Positions 58,011 through 64,000 of a stretch of 64,000 bases of DNA are shown in pieces. The position numbers and the translations under genes are program-made. The notes beneath the pieces were generated by a model. It was not told the DNA's origin, did no database searches, and saw only the letters and a program-made list of their open reading frames with translations. This DNA comes from Diphasiastrum complanatum (lineage: Eukaryota; Streptophyta; Lycopodiopsida; Lycopodiales; Lycopodiaceae): the NCBI GenBank assembly GCA_029204225.1, contig CM055101.1, positions 57,368,806 to 57,432,805 of the forward strand, read 5' to 3'. The stretch's first letter is position 1. Every line of letters begins with the position of its first letter.

Positions 58011-59925
58011 GTGCACCTTGGCAGTTGACAATGGATTGAACACAAAATTAGAAATGATGGTCAATACATAAAACAAACTAGATAAATGCATTTAGACGAA
58101 CAAAAGACATGTATATAATAACTAAATTTGAGTCTAGTGCAACTAGTCTCTGGAAATTAGCAGTACAATTGCAAGATCGGATTATGCCTAGATATGTAAA
58201 GCATGCCTACGTGCATCATTACATGTCTAGCCTTGCTCTTCAATTCTCGCCAATTTTTTTACTAATATACTATATTGTTGGCTTTCCCGATATCCAAAAA
58301 TAGGTTCTGACCGGTTTCTATAAGAACCGTCGGTTCCTACATTTGGTTCCCAATATGTATTATTTTTATAAAAATTAATAAAAAATTATTTCGAAAATGA
58401 TTATTGCTAAAATAGTCACTTGCTAAAAGCCATTAATGAATGTTAGGTTATGTACAGTGAATTGATACTCAGGTTATACCCCCCTCCAAGGATCAAAGGG
58501 ACCTGACAGTTCTGGAGATGGCCAGTTCTTACAAAGGAACATATCCACCGGTTCTACACATAAGCCGGTTTAGGGTAAAAACTATACCCGCTGGTCAAGG
58601 TCTTAATTAGAACCGGGTTGATAAGCGGGTTGAGAACCGAAAATAAAAAATCGTTACTAGACCAACACTGGTCACCCAAGAATAGGTCTTGGATGCCAAA
58701 TACGTCAATGTTTGGACACTTATGACACCTTTTAATCAGATGAGAAATACAATTTAGCAGATAAGAAATTGTGTCGTCAAGTGTACTATATATTCTTTGA
58801 CAAGGCTTGGGAGGAGCCGGCCATCTTTGAAAATTGTGTGTTTTTTAGAATGCATTAATTTTGAGTTGATTTAGAATGCATCAAATTAGAATGCACCTCG
58901 GAACAGACAAGGAATACTAATTCTAAATTAGTCAGGGCCTCGGAATTGCCCTCGGTATACTGAAGCTAGTGTGAGGTGTATAGCGAGGGTCTGACAGATT
59001 TTTGAAATTTTTGAAAAGACTGACATTTTCCGTGGCATTTTCGGAGAGGGAAGAGGAGTGAGTGATGAAATCAAGGGACGTACCTGCTGCCTTTGTCCTC
59101 TCCCTTGTCTGTTGATCCTTGCTCACCCACTTTATCCTCCTTGCTCTCCTTATTCACATTTGAGTGCTCCTCTTGCTATTGCTCTTTGCTTTCTCCTCTT
59201 GCATTTTGCTTGTTCTTCTTGCTCCTCTTGCACTTTGCTTGTTGCCCTTGATCTTCCTCTTAGCTTACTCCTTGCAGAATCAAATGTCGCGAGGTCAAGA
59301 ACGAAAGGGAAAGTGGAGGATGGAGGCTTTTTTATTTGTTGGATGCAAGGTAATCTCCTTTCTCTCTCTCTCTTTCTCTAGCATCATAGTATCCATCTCA
59401 ATGTGATCTCAGTTTGGTTTTATTAACACCACATTTTGTATGCAGGCTTTCCTCTGAGGTGAAGGAGTCGGTGGATCCAATTTTTTGAGAAGTAGACAGG
59501 TCAGAAAGGCCGTCGGAATAGGCGGATCTGTAATATTCCGAAGCTTGTGATTTCAAGATGATCTCATTGCGCATATATATATCTCAATGATCATGACCAA
59601 ATTGTTTTTTGTCCGTGCAATTTGTGCTTCTCTTGGTTTTAAGAGGGTTTCTGACAAAGGAGTTAAGGAGTGCAATCTACAAAATCAGTGGTTTGGTGAG
59701 GTACGGTGAATGCGCTTGCGACTCATATCATTTTTTTTTGGGGTGATTCAAAATCTTACTAACACGTATGTCATTGCTGTTTTTCTTTCTTATGAAGATA
59801 CATTTCATCCAAAGAGATACCGCTGGCATCCATTGAGGCGACATGACCATGTTGGAAGAAAACTCTCAAAAGGTAGAGAAAGGCCCATAATTACTCATGC
59901 TAGTATTGCAAAGCCCGGGATGGAA
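58011..59925. other. Intergenic DNA between CACTA copy 2 and HSP20
   Basis: 58,020-58,850 shows no gene. 58,880-58,975 holds the candidate right CACTA end with CCTCGGAATTGCCCTCGG. A short plus-strand frame with an ATG (SRGQERKGKWRMEAFLFVGC, 59,284-59,350) runs into a GGTAATC donor-like site; 59,500-59,540 has one more TCGGAATA unit. Nothing else is supported. Confidence 0.4.
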
Positions 59926-59985
59926 GAAAGCTCTAGAAACTTAGAGAAAGAGGAATGTACAAGACTTTTCTAGACCGTTCTTCGA
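59926..59985 (+). promoter_or_regulatory. Two heat shock elements upstream of HSP20
   Basis: 59,926-59,948 reads GAA-nn-CTC-nn-GAA-nn-TTA-nn-GAA: five alternating GAA/TTC-type units in perfect 5-base phase with one mismatch in each of two. 59,968-59,985 reads TTC-nn-GAC-nn-TTC-nn-CGA, four units with two mismatches. Such arrays bind trimeric heat shock factor; they sit 50-110 bases before the TATA box. Confidence 0.8.
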
Positions 59986-60033
59986 CCTCCCTTTCTACTC
60001 TCCCCTCGCACCTCACGAACGTACATTTTTCTC

Positions 60034-60041
60034 TATATATT
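60034..60041 (+). promoter_or_regulatory. TATA box of HSP20
   Basis: CTCTATATATTTC, about 230 bases before the ATG and close after the heat shock elements. Transcription would start near 60,065, giving a leader of about 200 bases. Confidence 0.65.
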
Positions 60042-60087
60042 TCACAAGCCTTTCTGGTTTTCCTCATTCTTCCATAGCTTGCACGAT

Positions 60088-60231
60088 ATGAGTGACTTCG
60101 TTACCAGCTATCTACAGCTACGCGGTTATAGTAATCGATATAATCTCTACATCGCGGATTCTCAATTGTTCGATCAACTCGCGATCGACGGACAATCTTG
60201 GAAACCGCAAAGTACGGCAATTCATTTCTGA
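60088..60231 (+). other. Upstream ORF in the HSP20 leader
   Basis: ATG at 60,088 opens 47 codons and stops at TGA 60,229-60,231, 33 bases before the main ATG. If transcription starts from the TATA box at 60,034, this ORF is in the mRNA and could limit translation of HSP20 until heat stress. A start site further downstream would leave it out. Confidence 0.45.
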
Positions 60232-60264
60232 GAAGGAAGCTCGTTTTTTCGTTTTTAACTGGAT

Positions 60265-60933
60265 ATGGCTTTGACACCATTCTTCTTTGGTGGAGATCAA
60301 AGTATTTTTGATCCCTTGGATAGATTTTTTGAGCCTTCAGCTGACAGATTTCCTCTGTGGGACAATGCACCTTCTCGACGGTTCGCACAGGATGTGAGCG
60401 CCATTGCTAGTACTCGAGTTGATTGGGTCGAAACCCCGGAGGCTCACATTTTCAAGGCCGATCTACCAGGTGATTCATTGTTCCTGATCTTAGCATACAT
60501 CTCAAGGCTTTGTGCACACAATTTCGAATAATGTTCCTCAACCTGGCTTGTTGCCAGAAAATCTTCATGCCCGTGCTCTCCTTATAGTAGTTCTTGTTCG
60601 TTTTCTCTGATTCATCTGATCTGTATTCTAAATCTATTGAATATGTCTTTGTTTTGGATTTCAGGGTTGAAAAAGGAAGAAGTAAAGGTTCAGGTGGAAG
60701 ATGGACGCACGTTACAGATAAGCGGAGAACGCAAGAAAGAGGAGGTGGAGAAGACGGACAAGTGGCATCGGGTGGAGCGTACACAGGGCAGTTTCTTGCG
60801 ACGCTTCCGGTTACCAGAGAATGCGAAATTGGAGGAAGTGAAGGCCAAGGTTGAGGACGGCGTCCTCACCGTCACAGTTCCTAAAATTGAGAAACCCAAG
60901 TCCGAAGTGAAGGCCATAGAAATTTCTGGCTAA
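60265..60933 (+). CDS. HSP20: Class I cytosolic small heat shock protein (HSP20), one intron
   Basis: ATP-independent chaperone that binds unfolding proteins in the cytosol as an oligomer. Exons 60,265-60,469 and 60,665-60,933 join in frame (CCAG|GTGATT donor, TTTCAG acceptor) to 157 residues, the usual class I length. The N-terminal arm has [19 protein letters not shown]. The alpha-crystallin domain begins at about residue 50 ([18 protein letters not shown]) and includes [20 protein letters not shown], the class [16 protein letters not shown]-type stretch and the consensus GVLTVTVPK. The C-terminus ends AIEISG with the I-x-I motif. The intron falls at the DLPG/LKKE border inside the domain, while most seed-plant class I genes have none. 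All key residues are present and no break is seen; with heat shock elements upstream this looks like a working gene. TE remnants flank it on both sides. Confidence 0.96.
60470..60664 (+). other. Intron of HSP20
   Basis: 195 bases, GT-AG, T-rich before the acceptor (GTTTTGGATTTCAG). Splicing gives an uninterrupted alpha-crystallin domain; reading through gives a stop within 60 bases. Confidence 0.93.
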
Positions 60934-61184
60934 AGTGCAACAGCATAGCACATGCGAGATAATAGGGCTCATGAGATTTTCGAACAACATACGTCTAGCT
61001 CAATTTTCACGATTTGCTTTCTAATAAGACGCTATGTCCGGAATGAAACCTTGAATGCAGGCGGACGCAAGAAACGCTTTGTATCATCAAGTTTTGCTAT
61101 TAGTAATATATAAGTTTGCCTCACGAAGGCGTTTTTAATTATCTGCGTGTTGACTTTGATTTTTTTTTGGTCTGACTCTCTCAG

Positions 61185-61389
61185 ATGAGCCTCAGGTGAT
61201 TTTCTGTTGAGATTGTGAATATCCAGTGTATATTGTTAGTTTTGTGTATGGGCATTTTCTGTTATCTACAGGCACAGATCACAGATGCCATGGCCAGATA
61301 TTACCAACAACTCCAAGCTAAGTACATGTTTCATCAGCGGTACCAATGGCAGCTGAACATTCCGCAGTTTCCAAATCTTGAGTTTTAGA
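61185..61389 (+). other. Possible terminal exons of an unknown gene downstream of HSP20
   Basis: A pyrimidine-rich acceptor (GACTCTCTCAG) precedes an 11-base exon candidate ending CAG|GTGATT at 61,195. After a 76-base intron ending TTATCTACAG, a frame AQITDAMARYYQQLQAKYMF, HQRYQWQLNIPQF runs to TAG at 61,387-61,389. It looks protein-like (Gln/Tyr-rich) and in frame across the join, but no earlier exon is seen. It could be an alternative 3' end or a gene relic. 60,934-61,184 is the HSP20 3' region. Confidence 0.3.
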
Positions 61390-61947
61390 GCTAGAATTTT
61401 ATGCTACTCGTTTTCACATTGGAACCAAATCCGTCCTGGTTTTCACGAGTTTACTAGTATTGATGTCTCTAAAAGAATAAATAAATCCGTCCGGTGCTAC
61501 GCTCTTCCTTCCTAGTAATGTTGTACTCAGCGTATGAAATGTAACACATTATTTTGTGGTGTTGTTCATATAAAACAAACTCGATGAATGTCATGAATCT
61601 CAGCTTATATTGCTTATGTATTCCAGAGCAATATACTTTTTGCTGAACGTCTTTGAATTGGGTGTGATCGAATAACAGACAAGGAGCTACTGTCTTATCT
61701 TTCACGTCATCCAAAAAATATATAGAGAAATGTGGAGAGAGGTGCATAGTGCATACTAAAGGAGAGTGACAGCGTACACAGTATACACTAGTATGCAGTA
61801 AGCACCCTGACACTGCACAACGTTTTTGCAACCCTGACGCTGCACAACTAATTTGCAAACACGTTTTCGTAAATACATGTAAAAGAATACTAGTTACTCT
61901 GCAGCACGTGGCGCTTGCAAAACTTAAGCTATTTAATCTGCGCAATT
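61390..61947. other. Intergenic, no feature seen
   Basis: The antisense frame of 158 residues in 61,469-61,945 has no recognisable domain and is cysteine-rich and irregular; I do not call it a gene. Confidence 0.4.
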
Positions 61948-62085
61948 CTAGCTACAATAAGGTTAAGATTATTTTTATTTGTAAAATCCGATTCGCTTAG
62001 CTTTTATAAATCTACCTATAAAATGCAGGTTTTTTGAAGATAACTCAAAAATAATTTGCTTAGCATTGAACATTATACTTCCTAT
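61948..62085 (+). repeat. H3-like module fragment D (3' end only)
   Basis: 61,948-62,012 matches 16,371-16,436 and 62,018-62,085 matches 16,630-16,655 plus 10,115-10,178 (CTTAGCATTGAACA.TAT). The intervening 190 bases of copy B are missing. It shows that a fourth copy was once here, 1 kb from HSP20. Confidence 0.65.
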
Positions 62086-62202
62086 TATTTTATGTTTTGA
62101 TTGATGTTTGATCAAGAGCTATTAGAATTTGCATCTTATTCATAGTGTTTATCCAACATTGGCAAGATTGGTGATTTGCTTGTCTTTCTAACCAAAGATC
62201 AA

Positions 62203-62214
62203 AGGTATCAGAGC
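62203..62214 (+). promoter_or_regulatory. Degenerate copia primer binding site
   Basis: AAAGGTATCAGAGCTTG, a one-base variant of TGGTATCAGAGC, 605 bases upstream of a copia gag start. The LTR in front of it is not delimited. Confidence 0.6.
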
Positions 62215-62818
62215 TTGTGTTTCAAATTACGAGGGAAGCATTCACATCTATCGATGATTTGGAGAAGATAAATACTAGAACACGCTAGATTGGATTCTAC
62301 ACCAAAATCGAGTTTATTGCATATGTAGATTGGATCTTTTCTAGATCAAAACCCTAAATAGGGTTATATTCTTGATCAATTCCGATTTCCGACACATTTC
62401 TTGTTGGATTTGGCCGATTTTAGAACATTGAAAAAGTCAAAGTGGTGGCTACAAGATTGCATATCAAGTTTTACAATTGCATGTAGATTTTGAAATAATC
62501 AATTTTTTGTGATTTTGTCAAAACTCTAATTTTGTTGGATCTCTAGATTGTAAGGTTACTGAACTTCATTTGAGTGTGTTTCAATCTTAGGAAGTGGCAA
62601 GGATTATTAGATTGAGGATAGATCATAGGTTGATCAAGATTTCACTATTCTATGTGTTGATTTGCTTGGTATAAGTGCTAGAAGAGAATTGAGAAGCTTC
62701 ATATGTTTGTGATTTTCCTTTGAACACATTTGTTGCTGTTTAGAGGAGTCCTTTGTGCATTGAAACAGGTTGAAAGAGAGGATCAGGTCATTGCTACATC
62801 ACTACATCAAGTTGAGTC

Positions 62819-63060
62819 ATGTTGGAAGTCAATGGTAGGCTTACCTCAACTAATTATTCATTGTCAAAAGTGAGGATAAAATCACTTTTTGAGATGAATG
62901 ATGTTTTGGATATTGTTGTAGGTTTGGGGGAGAGGCCAACAACACAACAAGATCAAATAAGGTATGACAAGAGGGCCAAAAGGGCTCTACACATGATAAA
63001 AATGAACATTAGAGAAACTTAGAGCCCGAAAAGGGCCTTTGAAAAGGATGTTTTTTTATT
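62819..63060 (+). pseudogene. Ty1/copia gag N-terminal remnant
   Basis: Frame of 67 residues: LTSTNYSLSKVRIKSLFEMN, DVLDIVVGLGERPTTQQ, then YDKRAKRALHMIKMNIRET and stop. This is the gag start of plant copia elements (G.NY..WK.R....L....L.D.V.G... W...D..A...I...I). The Trp after NYSL is Ser here. The frame continues poorly after 63,022; the rest of the element is missing. Confidence 0.75.
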
Positions 63061-64000
63061 TCATTTTTTATTTTTGTTGTCATGTGGACCAATTGAAACG
63101 TTGAAATCGGGGTTCTATGTAACGTAGAATTTTTCAAATATAAATAAAATATATTTTTAAAATATATTGTTGTTTCATCGGGCAGCATGTGGAAATGCTA
63201 TTGGTTGATGAGGTCTCCCCTTCCAGCTGATCACTGCCTGAAGAGACCCAAAAATATTGAAAATGAATATGACAGATGGTTGAGATGAGAAAATCGATGT
63301 ACCATTAATGTACATGCATTGTCAAATCATGGTTAACAGGGTTAACCAAAGTTAATTTGTGGCGCCACATAGATCAGTATTTCAAATTTACGCCAACACA
63401 TTTTCTCAGATTCATAGCTTTTTGTCTACGCAAATTTTCAGATTCATAGTTCATTGTTTCAGATTTTTGCATGCACATTACGAATGGCGCCATCAAGGAA
63501 GCCGTGCTCCTCAATCGACTTTGTGCTTCTATTCAACGAGACAAATGATAATGGATTATGGGTGTCAAGAAAATATTCAAAAAGCTCTTGGGTTTTGATG
63601 CATCCAGCATCAAGAGGAGCATTTCAAAAAAGCAAAAGGCCAAAACTATCATTTTGATCTTATTGGAAGGCCAGAATTTTGGAGTTCAGAACATCATCAA
63701 GAGGAAAATCTATTTTTGAAATTCTAGTCCAACATGTATGTATGCATTCAAAGATAAATGTGCAAGGATTCAATTGTCAAGGTCACAAAAAAAATAATTA
63801 TGACTTAGAATTTGCTTTGCACAGGAACACAGATCATGCTACACAGTAACACAGACATAAAACACTCTCCACAGCAAGCTCACATAGCAACGGTATTTCT
63901 CAAAATGAAATTACACTGTACATATAGTTGTTCACTCAGGCAACCCATGCATGACCCAGGTTGTCGTTGGAGGGACGCGTGTCCCATCGACTTGCCTCGT
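63061..64000. other. Right end of window, no supported gene
   Basis: A short frame with ATG at 63,487 (APSRKPCSSIDFVLLFNETN, 57 residues) may be the start of a gene or relic; no domain. The rest is AT-rich without recognisable features. Confidence 0.35.

Noticed and set aside
60101-60388. Antisense ORFs over the HSP20 leader and first exon (also 60,452-60,917)
   Set aside because: Shadows of the HSP20 coding strand and its leader; no independent signals.

Overview
This window looks like repeat-rich nuclear DNA of a land plant. It carries plant-type LTR retrotransposons (Ty1/copia with an initiator-Met tRNA primer site, a Tat/Athila-like Ty3/gypsy family and a chromodomain Ty3/gypsy element), CACTA (En/Spm) transposon genes, long GA/CT microsatellites, and one apparently intact host gene: a class I cytosolic small heat shock protein of 157 residues with one intron. 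I cannot fix the species. The intron in a class I HSP20 and the style of the copia gag make a non-seed plant (for example a bryophyte) a reasonable guess, but only a guess.

Layout. 1-1,084 is the start of a non-autonomous LTR element with a 26-bp minisatellite. 1,085-2,917 is an inverted copia remnant. 3,180-5,375 is a decayed Tat/Athila-like gypsy (called family 2 here). 5,372-6,710 holds an unrecognised GC-richer ORF and an LTR-like sequence. 6,893-16,660 holds two copies (A, B) of a two-gene module: a divergent histone H3-like gene on the minus strand and an acidic unknown gene on the plus strand, joined by a shared bidirectional promoter. An unrelated unknown gene and a solo LTR (TSD TAATC) lie between or inside them. 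16,661-25,795 has a truncated Tat/Athila-like element and the longest family-2 gypsy. 25,796-31,877 has odd repeats and CACTA copy 1. 31,878-35,936 is a full 895-bp LTR, minisatellite and 917-bp tandem repeat. 35,937-44,080 is a family-2 fragment split by a young chromovirus with inverted LTRs. 44,081-49,370 is low-information DNA with chromovirus remnants and module copy C. 49,371-58,975 is CACTA copy 2. 59,926-60,933 is the HSP20 gene with heat shock elements. 61,948-64,000 holds module fragment D and a copia gag remnant.

The two most notable things are: (1) a chromovirus of 5.8 kb bounded by a perfect 5-bp target duplication (AGAAT) whose terminal LTRs are inverted relative to each other, so both outer ends are the same LTR end; and (2) the repeated module that carries an H3-like coding sequence beginning MARTK and keeping the H3 core, amplified to at least three copies here, with leaders on its two divergent genes that share a conserved motif. 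No H3-like copy in this window is intact.
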